A DNA stretch of 38,713 nucleotides from Microcaldota archaeon (GCA_021801905.1 JAKABJ010000004.1:1-38713), one strand, 5' to 3'; positions 29,440 to 38,713 are shown, counted from the first letter of the stretch. Numbers and translations are program-made. The notes: generated from the sequence alone by a model not told the origin.

Positions 29440-31374
29440 TCATTGCTCTATACTGAACCTGCTAAGTGTCCTTTTCCTTCTGCTCTTGAAGGGCTTGAAC
29501 TGTACGCCGTTGCCTGTGTAGAACTTAGAGAAGAACTCAACATAAATCAGCCTTGCGCCTTGTATGCCAGATTCGAATATTGCGATTACAAGGTTGAATA
29601 CCTGCCCGACTACCAGTATTAGTATTCCGACTATGGCGAGAAGTATGCTGTGCGTTACACCGTGCAGGAATATTAGGTCTATTATGCCGGCAAGTATGAC
29701 AGAGGTAAGGAGTATGCCGACTAACCTGACATAGGAGAGTATGTGGCTGACTATTGAGGGAAGCTCCATCATGGACTGCACGCCCTCTCCATACAGCACA
29801 GCGATTACTCCTGCTATTATCATCCCAAAAGAGGCAAGTGAAAAAGGCGTAAGGAGAGGCGCCTTGTGAAGCACGTTGAGCCCCAATATGACTATCCCGA
29901 TTGCTGCAAGCATCCATCCGACTTTCGCAACTGCATGCTTTTTGTTGCCATGCGCCATGTTATTTATAAATCCAAGGGCAAATCCAAACTCCACCATCAT
30001 TACACCTATCCATCCGGAAATCAGAAGCAGGGTGGGAAGGCCTACCTCTACATTGAATAGGGCGGTGTATGGAAGCTGGAAGCCCATGTATTCATTGAAA
30101 ATTATTCCAAGCAGCATAGCTATCACTGCTCCTGGTATTATCGCCTTTGCAAGAATCTCAAGCCCGCTTGGGCTGACAATCATGGTTACAAAAGAGGCGA
30201 GCTTCTTGGGTATTCTGCTCTTCTTTGGCGGATGCTTCAGCCTATGAATAAGCCATGTTGCGCCGAGCAGCATTATAAGGCCATAGACAAAGTCGCCGAC
30301 CATGAATCCGAAGAATATGGGAAATACGATTGCAAATATAAGCGTTGGGTCTATCTCATCGCTTTTGGGGAGAGAATAGAACCTTATAAAAAATTCGAAA
30401 AGCTTTGACCATGCAGGGTTGTCAAATTGGGTTGGAGGCTGCTCATCTGAAGATATCTGCTCGACAACAAAATGCCCCTCAGATATCTTTGAGATTCCCG
30501 CCTCTACATTTCCCATTCGTTTTTCTGGGATCCACCCCTCTATGATTACTACCGATTTGCCCATTCCAATTTTGTTGGCTGCATCTACTTTCTCCATCTC
30601 TATCTCTAACTGCTCGGTTATGGCGCTGATTTTGGAATACCACTTCTCAGATATTGCATGGAGCTCATCCTGCAGAGACTTTACTCTCTCCTCGCATCTC
30701 TTTTTTGCCCTTCTCTCCTTATCGAGTGCATCAGCTGGCTTTCCATTCATCTCTGGAATTAATTGGATGCTTAGCTTGTAGCCCTCTGCAGAGCCGCTGA
30801 ACTCTTTTTCCCCTGAAGTGGTTATGCTGACTATCCATGCGTTTTTCAGGGAGATTATGCTTATGTTGTCTGATTCTTTCAGCTTTTCAATAAATTTTTT
30901 CCCATCCTTCCCGGATATGATGAATGATTTTATGCTTCCTGAACTGAAGATCTGAAGCTCTTTTTCAAAGTCCATTATTGTTTCAAGCATTGCAATTCTG
31001 CTTGAATGCTCCTTTATCTCTGCGGAATTTTTATCTACCTCTTTCCTTATTGAGCTTACCCTTTCGTCTATTTTTATTGAGTTTGCTTCTTTCATAAGTT
31101 CTTTTATGCTTTCAAAAGAGACTTTTGCTTCAGAAGCGGTTTTATACAGGCCGCTCTCCAGCCCCCTAAACCTCTGCAGCTCATTCTGTATCTCTTTCTG
31201 CGTGGCGATTCCCGCGCCTATCTGCGCTATGCCGCCCACCTGTGCTCCGGGAACCTCTATCTGAATAGCCCCCATGTCCTGAAGAATGGAGAGCGCGTCA
31301 TCATAATACTCCTTTGATATTATAATCCTGGCCTTCTTCATCTTTGATGGTTTAAGCATGCTCATATTCTCCAT
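29440..31374 (-). CDS. atpI: A-type ATP synthase subunit I (a)
   Basis: A 644-aa membrane subunit that forms the ion path with the c ring. The N-terminal half is cytoplasmic and coiled-coil rich (residues about 20-330), the C-terminal half has seven to eight membrane helices from FAIVFPIFFGFMVGDFVYG to the end. The key arginine is in LSYVRLVGILLTSVILAGI. Last gene of the operon and overlapping the H subunit; in most archaea H and I come first. An alternative start is the M at residue 4 or 6. Confidence 0.94.
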   Translation of the reverse strand: MENMSMLKPSKMKKARIIISKEYYDDALSILQDMGAIQIEVPGAQVGGIAQIGAGIATQKEIQNELQRFRGLESGLYKTASEAKVSFESIKELMKEANSIKIDERVSSIRKEVDKNSAEIKEHSSRIAMLETIMDFEKELQIFSSGSIKSFIISGKDGKKFIEKLKESDNISIISLKNAWIVSITTSGEKEFSGSAEGYKLSIQLIPEMNGKPADALDKERRAKKRCEERVKSLQDELHAISEKWYSKISAITEQLEIEMEKVDAANKIGMGKSVVIIEGWIPEKRMGNVEAGISKISEGHFVVEQISSDEQPPTQFDNPAWSKLFEFFIRFYSLPKSDEIDPTLIFAIVFPIFFGFMVGDFVYGLIMLLGATWLIHRLKHPPKKSRIPKKLASFVTMIVSPSGLEILAKAIIPGAVIAMLLGIIFNEYMGFQLPYTALFNVEVGLPTLLLISGWIGVMMVEFGFALGFINNMAHGNKKHAVAKVGWMLAAIGIVILGLNVLHKAPLLTPFSLASFGMIIAGVIAVLYGEGVQSMMELPSIVSHILSYVRLVGILLTSVILAGIIDLIFLHGVTHSILLAIVGILILVVGQVFNLVIAIFESGIQGARLIYVEFFSKFYTGNGVQFKPFKSRRKRTLSRFSIEQ

Positions 31375-31697
31375 TCCCTGGACAGGATTTTTTTAAATAT
31401 TTCATAAGATTCCTGAGGCGTTAGGCTCTTTATTTTTTTAGCCCTCTCAGACCATTCCCCCAGGATTTTCTGCGATCTTTCTTTTGCAGCATCATCTGCA
31501 TTTTTTAGTATGGATGCGTTTTTGATTTCTGCATCCTTTGCAGCATCTGAAAGTATTTTTGCAGCTGAAGATTGAGCATCCTTGATCATCATATCAGCTT
31601 TCTTATCAGCCTCTGCGATCTCCAATGCGGAGCTCTCCTCTGCCTTTTTTATCCTAAGCAGCGTCTCTTCAGCATCAACCTGCAATATTGCGCTCAT
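31362..31697 (-). CDS. atpH: A-type ATP synthase subunit H
   Basis: A 111-aa coiled-coil subunit that joins E to make the outer stalk. Almost all of it is charged helix (EETLLRIKKAEESSALEIAEADKKADMMIKDAQSSAAKIL), with the right size (about 100-110) for AhaH/NtpF. It overlaps subunit I by 13 bases at the end and starts inside the stop of the 40-aa ORF (ATGA), so all three are coupled. Confidence 0.9.
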   Translation of the reverse strand: MSAILQVDAEETLLRIKKAEESSALEIAEADKKADMMIKDAQSSAAKILSDAAKDAEIKNASILKNADDAAKERSQKILGEWSERAKKIKSLTPQESYEIFKKILSREWRI

Positions 31698-31816
31698 TTT
31701 AAAACCGCCAATGCAAGTATTACTGCAATTGCGGCGATGCCCAGGGTAAGGTTCGCCAGCAGGAATACTCTCTTTATCCTTGAAAACTCAACAGTTTTGT
31801 CATTGCTACTTTGCAT
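31694..31816 (-). CDS. 40-aa single-helix membrane protein in the ATP synthase operon
   Basis: Too short for the ORF track. From ATG at 31816 the minus strand reads [20 protein letters not shown]..., then a membrane helix (about 18-39, LLANLTLGIAAIAVILALAVL), ending KTGA-type stop: the TGA overlaps the ATG of atpH. It starts 11 bases before the end of atpD, so both neighbours overlap it. A short polar N-terminus, a basic pair and one hydrophobic helix point to a small inner membrane protein. No known A-ATPase subunit looks like this. Confidence 0.6.
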   Translation of the reverse strand: MQSSNDKTVEFSRIKRVFLLANLTLGIAAIAVILALAVLK

Positions 31817-32447
31817 TTATCTTCCTCTTTATGAATTTTAAAGAGACTATCTGATCACGCTCCATGTCTTCGAGCCTCTGCCTTATGTACAGAATTTTCT
31901 GCTGCATCTTTGGTATAACAACATTCTCTATCGCATTGGATCTTCTGTTAAGCTTCTCTATCTCATAAAGAAGCTTTCTTAGGGAATTCTCCTTCTCGGC
32001 TATCTCTATCAGCACATTGAAGAGGCTGGTATAGCTTTTTCTTGCATCTTGTACTGGAGTGGGCACAGATATCAGATCATATCCCAAACCATGCTCATGA
32101 GAAGCCTGCAAATTCAGGTTGGGTATCTTTACCCCCATGACGTTTTTTGCGTTTACGGATATCAGCATGCTGCTCTGTTCTGCAGCAATCCTCTCCAGGT
32201 TTATCCTTCCAGCATATATCTCTGCAATCTTTGTGCTGTCCATTGCCGACTGCACAGATGCGCCAAGGTTCGCCTTCAGGAGATGTATCTGCCTTGCCAG
32301 ATTGAAGAACTCCAGGACCAGGCTTGCCCTCTTCATCTTTATGAGAGAGAGCCCTTTGCTTGCGACAGCTACGCTTTTTCTGGTGCGTATCAATTCGATC
32401 CTTGTTGTCTTTATGTTAACAGCGTTTACCATGTTCACTCCTTCCAT
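31806..32447 (-). CDS. atpD: A-type ATP synthase subunit D
   Basis: A 213-aa central-stalk subunit made of two long coiled helices, turning inside A3B3. [34 protein letters not shown] and later [26 protein letters not shown] match the family (SLLKDKRD, VI P-type end). The start may be the first ATG (MEGVNMVN) or the ATG five codons later. It overlaps atpB by 13 bases and the 40-aa ORF by 11. Confidence 0.95.
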   Translation of the reverse strand: MEGVNMVNAVNIKTTRIELIRTRKSVAVASKGLSLIKMKRASLVLEFFNLARQIHLLKANLGASVQSAMDSTKIAEIYAGRINLERIAAEQSSMLISVNAKNVMGVKIPNLNLQASHEHGLGYDLISVPTPVQDARKSYTSLFNVLIEIAEKENSLRKLLYEIEKLNRRSNAIENVVIPKMQQKILYIRQRLEDMERDQIVSLKFIKRKINAK

Positions 32448-33814
32448 TTTCCGTATTTGGAAATGAATTCATCCTTTATCCTCTTCATATCATTCTTGGA
32501 GAGAGTGCTGAAAAGCTCCCAGCCAAGGTCAAGGCTCTTGTCTATGCTCCTATCTTCATCGTATCCCTGCTTTACGAACTTCTCTTCGAAAAGGTCTGCA
32601 AATTTCAGGCTGCGCCTGTCATTCTCGCTCAGGGCTTCCTCGCCGACTATTTCTGTAAGGCTTCTCAGGTCTTTCCCTGCAGCATACGAAGAATAGAGCT
32701 GGTCTGAAACATTCCTGTGATCCTCCCTAGTCCTCTCTTTCCCTATTCCCTGGTTCATGAGCCTTGAGAGGGAGAGCAGCACGTCGACATTCGGGTATAT
32801 CCCTTTCCTGTGCAGCTCTCTGCTCAGAACGATCTGCCCTTCTGTTATATAGCCGGTAAGGTCTGGTATCGGGTGAGTTATGTCGTCTCCAGGCATTGTA
32901 AGCATGGGTATCTGGGTTATAGAGCCCTTCCTGTTGTTTATCTTTCCAGCCCTCTCGTATATGGTGGAAAGGTCAGTATACATGTATCCAGGATATCCTC
33001 TCCTGCCCGGAACCTCTTCCCTGGCGGCAGATATCTCCCTAAGAGCCTCGGCATAGTTGGTCATGTCTGTTAATATAACAAGAACATGCATATTCTCCGT
33101 ATATGCAAGGTATTCTGCTGCGGTAAGTGCCAGCCTTGGGAGTATTACCCGCTCCATAGAAGGCTCTGATGATAGGTTTAGGAACACAACCGCCCTGGAA
33201 AGGGCGCCTGTCTCTTCGAGCTCCCTCTTGAAAAAGTTTGCCTCCTCGCTGTTTATTCCTATGCCTCCAAAAACAACTGCGAACTCTTCGCTCTCTCCCA
33301 GGATCTTTGCCTGCCTTGCAATCTGGGCAGCTATTCTGTTGTGCGGCAGTCCAGAGCCAGAGAATATGGGCAGCTTCTGCCCTCTTACTAGAGTGTTCAT
33401 GCAATCTATTGTTGAGATTCCGGTCTGTATGAATTCGGAAGGCTCCTCTCTGGCAGTAGGGTTTATTGGGCTCCCTGTTATCTCTATCTGCTCATTGCTG
33501 TATATCTGCGGTCCTCCATCCCTTGGATTGCCCACGCCGTCAAATATTCTGCCGAGCATGTCTGTGCTGACAGAGAGTTTTGCTGTGCTGCCTGTAAACC
33601 TGACTTTTGTTCTCTCAAGATTCATACCTCTTGTCTCTCCGAACGACTGCACTACAGCAATCCCGTTCCTGCTGTCTAGAACCTGCCCTGTCACAGTGGT
33701 CCCGTCTTCCAATGAGATTTCTGCTATCTCGTTGTAAGCAGCGTCGGTGACCCCTTCCACAAAAAGCAAAACGTTTGTTATCTGCTTTACAGTACTATAA
33801 TACACGTCTTTCAT
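32435..33814 (-). CDS. atpB: A-type ATP synthase subunit B
   Basis: A 459-aa non-catalytic nucleotide-binding subunit of the A3B3 head. [24 protein letters not shown] replaces the catalytic P-loop, [26 protein letters not shown] is the family signature, and [28 protein letters not shown] and EHRN-type end are all there. Length is normal (about 460). It overlaps atpA by four bases (ATGA). Confidence 0.97.
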   Translation of the reverse strand: MKDVYYSTVKQITNVLLFVEGVTDAAYNEIAEISLEDGTTVTGQVLDSRNGIAVVQSFGETRGMNLERTKVRFTGSTAKLSVSTDMLGRIFDGVGNPRDGGPQIYSNEQIEITGSPINPTAREEPSEFIQTGISTIDCMNTLVRGQKLPIFSGSGLPHNRIAAQIARQAKILGESEEFAVVFGGIGINSEEANFFKRELEETGALSRAVVFLNLSSEPSMERVILPRLALTAAEYLAYTENMHVLVILTDMTNYAEALREISAAREEVPGRRGYPGYMYTDLSTIYERAGKINNRKGSITQIPMLTMPGDDITHPIPDLTGYITEGQIVLSRELHRKGIYPNVDVLLSLSRLMNQGIGKERTREDHRNVSDQLYSSYAAGKDLRSLTEIVGEEALSENDRRSLKFADLFEEKFVKQGYDEDRSIDKSLDLGWELFSTLSKNDMKRIKDEFISKYGKWKE

Positions 33815-35571
33815 GATTGCACCTTATTTGTTTCAGTATTCGCAAGATCCCTGACTGATTTTTGGAAATCTTGGTAATATGAATCTATTTTAGCCTCAGG
33901 GACAAATTTCATCCTTGCCATCTTCTGCTTGGCATCGGTATTCGAAAGCTTGTCCATGGTAAAGCCCCTGTCAAGCAGTGTTCGCTCTGCAGCATCAAGT
34001 TCAAGTATCGCCTTGAGCATTATCGCCTGCTTCTTTATCGAGGTGTAGGTATCTACATCGTCAAATGCGCTCTGCTGCAGGAAGTCCTCCCTTATCACCT
34101 TGGCTATGTCTAGAACCTCTTTCTCCTTTTCAGGGAGAGCGTCGTACCCGACGAGCTGCACTACCTCGTTTATCTCAGCCTCTTTCTGAAGTATTGACAT
34201 CACAGTTGACCTCATATCATTCCATTCCTCTCCTACATTTTTATTATACCATTCACCAAGTTCGTCCAAATAAAGGGAATAGCTGTTTAGCCAGTTTATT
34301 GAAGGGAAATGCCTTCTGTTAGCAAGAGATGCGTCAAGCGCCCAAAATACTCGGGTAACCCTCAGTGTATTCTGTGATACTGGCTCTGATGTGTCTCCTC
34401 CCGGAGGAGAGACTGCCCCAATGGCCGTTACCGATCCTGTAAGCCCGTTTACGGTCTGCACCCTTCCAGCCCTCTCATAAAATTCTGCAACCTTCCTGCC
34501 AAGATATGCAGGATAACCTTCCTCTCCAGGCATCTCTTCAAGCCTTCCGGATATCTCCCTGAGCGCCTCAGCCCATCTTGAGGTGCTATCTGCCATAAGC
34601 GCAACGTTATATCCCATATCCCTGTAGTATTCTGCAAGGGTTATTCCTGTGTATATGCTTGCCTCCCTTGCAGCCACTGGCATGTTGGATGTGTTTGCAA
34701 TAAGGATGGTGCGGTCCATAAGAGGCTTGCCGCTCTTCGGGTCGGTAAGTTCTGGAAATGTTGTGAGTATTTCTGTCATCTCGTTTCCTCTCTCCCCGCA
34801 GCCTATATACACCACTATCTCGCTGTCTCCCCATTTTGCTAGCTGGTGGGATACTACAGTTTTGCCGCTTCCGAAAGGCCCAGGTATTGCTGCGCTTCCG
34901 CCTTTGGCTACTGGAAAGAGTGCATCTATAACCCTCTGCCCGGTAAGGAAGGGAACGTTTGGAGGGAGCTTGGACGAAACCGGCCTGGGTATCCTTACAG
35001 GCCACTCCTGCCCCATGCTTATGCTTCTTTTGCCATCCTTTGAGCCAATCTCTGCAACGCAATCAGAGATGGAAAAATCTCCCTCTGATATGCTTAATAT
35101 TTTGCCGTTTATCCCGTGCTGCACCATAACGAGATGCTTTATTAGGCTGGTCTCATTGACCTCGCCTATTATGTCTCCCCCTTTCACAGAATCTCCAATC
35201 TTTACCTTTGGGACAAAATGCCATTTTTTCTTTGTATCCACTGACTCTACATCTATGCCTCTTGGCATGAAATCTCCGCTTTTGCCCATTATCTTATCGA
35301 GAGGCCTCTGTATTCCGTCGAATATTGAGCCTATCAATCCTGGCCCGAGCTTTACTGATAGAGGCATGCCAGTGTCGGTGACAGGCTCCCCGGGCTTTAG
35401 CCCGGTTGTGTCTTCATATACCTGTATTGTTGCTTTCCCTGAATCAAGCTTTATGATCTCTCCAGTCAGTTTCTCGTCGCCTACCTTAACCACATTATAC
35501 ATTTTGGAGCCGGTAAGCCCGGTCGCTATAACTACAGGCCCGGAAACTCTGTACACTCTTCCATTTTCCAT
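33811..35571 (-). CDS. atpA: A-type ATP synthase catalytic subunit A
   Basis: A 586-aa catalytic subunit. [13 protein letters not shown] opens it; the non-homologous region follows; the P-loop GPFGSGKT is at about 231-238, then [42 protein letters not shown] and [13 protein letters not shown], where the last glutamate/arginine set act in catalysis. Length is normal (about 590), so there is no intein. The start ATG touches the stop of atpF (TAG ATG). Confidence 0.98.
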   Translation of the reverse strand: MENGRVYRVSGPVVIATGLTGSKMYNVVKVGDEKLTGEIIKLDSGKATIQVYEDTTGLKPGEPVTDTGMPLSVKLGPGLIGSIFDGIQRPLDKIMGKSGDFMPRGIDVESVDTKKKWHFVPKVKIGDSVKGGDIIGEVNETSLIKHLVMVQHGINGKILSISEGDFSISDCVAEIGSKDGKRSISMGQEWPVRIPRPVSSKLPPNVPFLTGQRVIDALFPVAKGGSAAIPGPFGSGKTVVSHQLAKWGDSEIVVYIGCGERGNEMTEILTTFPELTDPKSGKPLMDRTILIANTSNMPVAAREASIYTGITLAEYYRDMGYNVALMADSTSRWAEALREISGRLEEMPGEEGYPAYLGRKVAEFYERAGRVQTVNGLTGSVTAIGAVSPPGGDTSEPVSQNTLRVTRVFWALDASLANRRHFPSINWLNSYSLYLDELGEWYNKNVGEEWNDMRSTVMSILQKEAEINEVVQLVGYDALPEKEKEVLDIAKVIREDFLQQSAFDDVDTYTSIKKQAIMLKAILELDAAERTLLDRGFTMDKLSNTDAKQKMARMKFVPEAKIDSYYQDFQKSVRDLANTETNKVQS

Positions 35572-35901
35572 CTATGCACCTTTTAGCATGCTTATATCAA
35601 CTCCCAGCACGCGCTTTGCCAGCCCCTCCACAGATTCCTGGGAGGCTGTGCTGCCGGGCACAGGTATGAATATTACAATGGGTTTTAATGAGGTTTCTGC
35701 CTGGCTTAGCGCCCACTGATCCATTCCTGCCCTTATTGTCTCGGATACAATGACAAGATTATACTCTTTCGAAGCGATAAGACTTGTAAGCCTGGACCTT
35801 GCATCTTTTTCATTTTCCATGAAAACATCCTTTATGCCGATCAGCTTGAAGCCCAATGCAAGCTCCCTTTCTCCGATAACAGCTATCTTGTCAAATTCCA
35901 T
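35572..35901 (-). CDS. atpF: A-type ATP synthase subunit F
   Basis: A 109-aa central-stalk subunit. KIAVIGERELALGFKLIGI (about 5-23) is the family start and YNLVIVSETIRAGMD (about 53-67) the second strand-helix. Normal size. Its ATG shares a base with the atpC stop (TGATG), so it is coupled. Confidence 0.94.
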   Translation of the reverse strand: MEFDKIAVIGERELALGFKLIGIKDVFMENEKDARSRLTSLIASKEYNLVIVSETIRAGMDQWALSQAETSLKPIVIFIPVPGSTASQESVEGLAKRVLGVDISMLKGA

Positions 35902-36956
35902 CAGACCACGTGCTTCAATATCTTCATCCTATCTAATCTTGCTTTTCCTATATTATAATATTTGCCCAGCCATACCGCCCTCAACTCGTCGCGCTCTATC
36001 TCGCTCCTTATCAAGAAGCCTATTATCTGCTCTACGGATATCGAAGACTCATTGAACATTTTGAGATATTTTTTGTTAAGCTCGCGCTTGAGAGCCGCCT
36101 CTATATAAGAGGAGAATCGCTCCTCCCTATAGAGCTCGAATGCGTCATCTATCTTGAAAGGAAGTATCTGCTGGATCTGCATCACATCCCTGCCAAGCAT
36201 TTCGACAAGCTTGCTTTCCGGTATGCTCCCTCCTTTTATTATGAACTCCTTTATGTCCGTCCTGCCGTACTCTATCGCCTTTATAACGCTCATTATGTTC
36301 TTTATGTCAATCGAATTTTTTATGTAATCAAGCAGCATGCCTTCATTTCCCATGTAAAACTTAAATGAATCTGCAAGCCTTGCATAATAATACAGGTCAA
36401 GCACAAGAAACATGCCAGATACATCTCCTTTGCGCGCGTCGTCAAGATTTTTTAGCAGAGGAGTTCCATATCCGTATTTTACCGCGTATGTTACCACCCC
36501 CTCTATATCCTTCTGCGATATCATATTCGCATAGTCTTCCTTTGTTATCATGCCTGCAAGCAGCCCAACAGGAATGCCGCTCTGCACCGTAAGAAATGCC
36601 TGCGTATGCTCTATCGCATAGCCAAGCTTCTTTGAGGAGAGTATTGTCTTTATGTTCTCTATATCCCACTTTGTTATGAAGGCTGCAACTATATCTTTTG
36701 CAAGAGGCGGGATTGCAGTGGCTGAGGCTTGCGCCATGCGTATCATGTGCGCGTTTATTACAGCTTCCACAAGATCTGTGCCTTTGTAAATTCCTGAAAG
36801 TTCATCTATCTCTTTTCTGTATGAGGTTGATGAAAGAGAAGAGATGAAATCTGCCATCTCCTTCTGCTCTAGCTGCTCTATAAAAGAGGGGCTAAGGAAG
36901 TCGGACCTCATCGCCTTAAGCCTTCCGTACGCCCCGGTATAAGTGGAATCCATCAT
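35901..36956 (-). CDS. atpC: A-type ATP synthase subunit C
   Basis: A 351-aa subunit that couples the central stalk to the c ring. Highly helical with the family opening YTGAYGRLKAMRSDFLSPSFIEQLEQ and repeated motifs near WDIENIKTILSSKKLG and DIKNIMSVIKAIEYGRTDIKEFIIKGG. Normal size. It overlaps atpE at its start (ATGATG) and atpF at its end. Confidence 0.94.
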   Translation of the reverse strand: MMDSTYTGAYGRLKAMRSDFLSPSFIEQLEQKEMADFISSLSSTSYRKEIDELSGIYKGTDLVEAVINAHMIRMAQASATAIPPLAKDIVAAFITKWDIENIKTILSSKKLGYAIEHTQAFLTVQSGIPVGLLAGMITKEDYANMISQKDIEGVVTYAVKYGYGTPLLKNLDDARKGDVSGMFLVLDLYYYARLADSFKFYMGNEGMLLDYIKNSIDIKNIMSVIKAIEYGRTDIKEFIIKGGSIPESKLVEMLGRDVMQIQQILPFKIDDAFELYREERFSSYIEAALKRELNKKYLKMFNESSISVEQIIGFLIRSEIERDELRAVWLGKYYNIGKARLDRMKILKHVV

Positions 36957-37516
36957 TTCACCTTCTTCAAGACCTCTACCGCCACCTTGCCTTTTATAGA
37001 ATCAAGTATCCTGCCAAGCCTATAATCCATGGATCTTTTCCCGTCAGAAGAATATGCAATTATTCCTCCTTCAAAAGCTTCTTTTGCCTGCTGAATAGAT
37101 GCTCCGTGTATTGGTTTTATCATTTCCATGTCCTGCTTCCGCATCATTATTATGCATCCCTCTCCAAGCTCTTTTGAAGCCGATTCTGAAAGCCTTGCAA
37201 GCAGCCTTTTGTAATCATCGCTCTCTGTATATGATGCAATCTGCTTTCGTATCTCACCTATGGCAGACTCTATAGAATTGTTTAGTGCCTTCTGATAAAT
37301 TTGCGCACCTTCAACATTGGCTTTGCTCGAAGCTTTGGATAGGGCAGTATCTGCAGCCTCTTTTGCTGCTGATATCTTTTCCAATGTGTATTTCTGAGCC
37401 TGCTTCTTTGCATCCTCAATTATAGAATTGGATTTTAACCCTGCATCGTCAAGCGTTTTCTTTACTTTCAGCTCAGTCTCCTTCTCTATTCTAGCCACTA
37501 TTTCTTCGAGACCCAT
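36953..37516 (-). CDS. atpE: A-type ATP synthase subunit E
   Basis: A 187-aa outer-stalk subunit. The first 100 residues are one long charged helix (KVKKTLDDAGLKSNSIIEDAKKQAQKYTLEKISAAKEAADTAL) which pairs with subunit H; the end (IMMRKQDMEMIKPIHGASIQQ... GGIIAYSSDGKRSMDYRLGRILDSIK) is the globular family end. Separated by 20 bases from the K gene. Confidence 0.92.
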   Translation of the reverse strand: MGLEEIVARIEKETELKVKKTLDDAGLKSNSIIEDAKKQAQKYTLEKISAAKEAADTALSKASSKANVEGAQIYQKALNNSIESAIGEIRKQIASYTESDDYKRLLARLSESASKELGEGCIIMMRKQDMEMIKPIHGASIQQAKEAFEGGIIAYSSDGKRSMDYRLGRILDSIKGKVAVEVLKKVK

Positions 37517-37536
37517 TGAACCAATTTATGATACGC

Positions 37537-37764
37537 TCAAAGTATCTGCAATAGAAGTATAAGCCCTAGCACGAATCCGATTATCCATAATGTCTCAGGT
37601 ATTACGAAGAAGAATAGGACCTGGCCGAATTTCTCCGGTCTTTCGGCTATGATGCCCATTCCTGCAGCTCCGATTCCCTGCTGTGCCATACCCGTACCTA
37701 TAAGTCCTCCTGCTATAGCAATAGATGCTGCAACTGCGTATAAAGGATCTGCTGTAGTTACCAT
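37537..37764 (-). CDS. atpK: A-type ATP synthase subunit K (c ring)
   Basis: A 75-aa proteolipid with two membrane helices (about 9-35 and 50-74), the ring that carries the ions. GGLIGTGMAQQGIGAAGMGIIAERPE (helix 1, loop) and VIPETLWIIGFVLGLILLL with ion-binding glutamate E57. A glutamine pair in helix 1 and T58 after E57 resemble Na+-type ligands, but coupling ion cannot be decided. Start ATG at 37764 not 37830: GGTGA lies five bases before it and the TATA box sits downstream of 37830. First gene of the operon. Confidence 0.93.
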   Translation of the reverse strand: MVTTADPLYAVAASIAIAGGLIGTGMAQQGIGAAGMGIIAERPEKFGQVLFFFVIPETLWIIGFVLGLILLLQIL

Positions 37765-37814
37765 TTGTTTCACCAATCTTAAAGCGCAAGGCGCAGAGAT
37801 ATATGTTGCATAAT

Positions 37815-37824
37815 CTATAAAAAG
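37815..37824 (-). promoter_or_regulatory. TATA box of the ATP synthase operon
   Basis: Minus-strand CTTTTTATAG gives a predicted transcription start near 37793 and a leader of about 30 bases to the K start. GGTGA at 37770-37774 is its ribosome binding site. The further 150 bases to the E2 stop hold no gene I can see. Confidence 0.5.
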
Positions 37825-37982
37825 CTGCACTTAGCAAAATGAGCGCGAAATCCAGCGCCAATAATTAATCAAGGCTTCATGATTGCATAAAAAAACATAA
37901 ACTGAAAAAACTTAATGAAAAATTGGATTTGGATTGTGCTGCTCAATGCGGAGCTTAAATATGGGGTTTGCCATCCTGCCTT

Positions 37983-38713
37983 TCATAGCATTTCCAAGAA
38001 GTCTGGATCTTCGATGTACCCCTTGAATGCATTGCCAAGTTTAACGGCCTCAGCGCCATCAACAACCCTATGGTCAAAAGTAATCGTGAAAGGCAGAACC
38101 TTTCCTACTTTCGGATTTCCATCTGCAAAGAACTGCCAGTCGCGAACTGCAAGTATTCCCACAATTGCAACGTCAGGAGGGTTTATCATTGGAACAGCAA
38201 GGAATCCCCCGCCAAGGCTGCCTATGTTCGTTATCGTTATTGTTGTATCTTTCATTTCGTCTATCTTTATCGTCTTGTCCTTTATTTTCTTTGAAAGATC
38301 CTGTATCTCTTTTGCGATCTCAGCTATGCTTTTTTTGTCTGCGCCTTTTATCACAACAACCCTCAGCCCGTCATCTGCCTCTGCAGCCAGGCCGATGTTG
38401 TAATATTTCTTTATTATTATTTCCTGGTTCTCCCTGTCATAGCTGGCGTTAAAATGAGGATTTTCTTTGAGGGCCTCTACAAGCGCTTTTATTATGAATG
38501 GAAGGAGGGTGAGATGCACATCCTTGCCTTTCATCTTTTCTTTCTCTTTGGAGATGATATTCCATAGCTCTGTCGCATTTATAAGATCCATATGAGTTGC
38601 CCTGGGGATTTTCCATGACTCCTCCATGTTCTTTGCTATCGCTTTTCTTGTCATAGACATCGGCACGCGCTCAATCTCTTCCTTATGGGATTCCTCAAGA
38701 ACTTCGGAATACT
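37983..38713 (-). CDS. 2-oxoacid dehydrogenase E2 acyltransferase, C-terminal part (cut by the window)
   Basis: The catalytic domain of a dihydrolipoamide acyltransferase, the E2 core of pyruvate or branched-chain 2-oxoacid dehydrogenase complexes. The core starts MSMTRKAIAKNMEESWKIPRATHM, has IGLAAEADDGLRVVVIKGADKKS, ITNIGSLGGGF and the active site ITFDHRVVDGAEAVKLG. The frame stays open past the GTG at 38666 to the window end (reading ...EVLEESHKEEIERV), so the N-terminal lipoyl and E1/E3-binding domains are outside. Which substrate the complex takes cannot be judged. Such complexes are known in Thermoplasmatales and ARMAN-type archaea. Confidence 0.93.
   Translation of the reverse strand, partial: YSEVLEESHKEEIERVPMSMTRKAIAKNMEESWKIPRATHMDLINATELWNIISKEKEKMKGKDVHLTLLPFIIKALVEALKENPHFNASYDRENQEIIIKKYYNIGLAAEADDGLRVVVIKGADKKSIAEIAKEIQDLSKKIKDKTIKIDEMKDTTITITNIGSLGGGFLAVPMINPPDVAIVGILAVRDWQFFADGNPKVGKVLPFTITFDHRVVDGAEAVKLGNAFKGYIEDPDFLEML

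Noticed and set aside
32049-32696. 215-aa plus-strand ORF across atpD/atpB
   Set aside because: Opposite two solid genes and rich in Cys, Tyr and Leu, as in noise frames.
33057-33737. 226-aa plus-strand ORF
   Set aside because: Antisense shadow of atpB with no recognisable domain.
34649-35719. 356-aa plus-strand ORF
   Set aside because: It lies entirely opposite atpA, whose family match is complete; the long open antisense frame is a by-product of codon use in atpA.
1-38713. CRISPR arrays, insertion sequences, prophage, rRNA, inteins
   Set aside because: No regularly spaced repeats, transposase or integrase ORFs were seen; atpA, rfcS and topA have normal lengths with no intein.

Overview
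This 38.7 kb window is archaeal chromosome. It carries an RFC small subunit, a TBP-fold factor, RNA polymerase subunit F (Rpo4), ribosomal proteins uS15, eS1 and eL21, DUF460, DUF655, a TRAM protein, an archaeal-type valyl-tRNA synthetase and a complete A-type ATP synthase operon. There is a tRNA with a bulge-helix-bulge intron, AT-rich TATA boxes about 25 bases before many start codons, and several proteins shorter than their family norm. Genes are packed tightly, with many ATGA or TGATG overlaps, and base composition looks moderate. Reduced proteins, the class III signal peptide pilin and the 2-oxoacid dehydrogenase E2 fit a small-genome DPANN/Micrarchaeota-like (ARMAN-type) archaeon. That placement is inference; there is no 16S gene here.

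Layout. 1-3.3 kb: ArsR regulator, tRNA-Pro, RFC small subunit, a two-repeat beta-rich protein and a peroxiredoxin. 3.1-5.7 kb: a divergent unit with a ribbon-helix-helix regulator on one side and an unknown 102-aa protein plus CysD/CysN-like ATP sulfurylase on the other. 5.9-12.8 kb: Memo protein, Y-family polymerase, thioredoxin reductase, a membrane methyltransferase-like protein, pyrophosphatase with an unusual NDP kinase, and a large multi-span membrane protein. 12.8-16.3 kb: tRNA-Glu, an orphan helical protein, a minimal DUF460 protein, a membrane-anchored protein of uncertain fold, intron-bearing tRNA-Arg, and a VOC protein preceded by an unlisted 45-aa ORF. 16.4-21.7 kb: a translation block (AsnRS, TRAM, ValRS, uS15, eS1). 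21.7-27.9 kb: paired half-size DMT transporters, a membrane protein with an Arg-rich tail next to topoisomerase I and a short TrmI, a CDA-fold protein, a single-repeat TBP divergent from eL21, DUF655 and Rpo4. 28-29.4 kb: MoxR ATPase and a pilin-like protein. 29.4-37.8 kb: the ATP synthase operon in the order K-E-C-F-A-B-D-x-H-I, where x is an unlisted 40-aa membrane protein. The right edge cuts an E2 acyltransferase.

The strongest leads are the TBP consisting of one repeat (half the usual protein) sharing a symmetric TATA element with eL21; the CysDN unit without APS kinase or reductase, whose CysD and regulator end in the same LRxLGY tail; the rearranged ATP synthase operon with an extra small membrane protein; and the small ORF with nested palindromes ahead of the VOC gene. 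No CRISPR array, insertion sequence, rRNA or origin was recognised.
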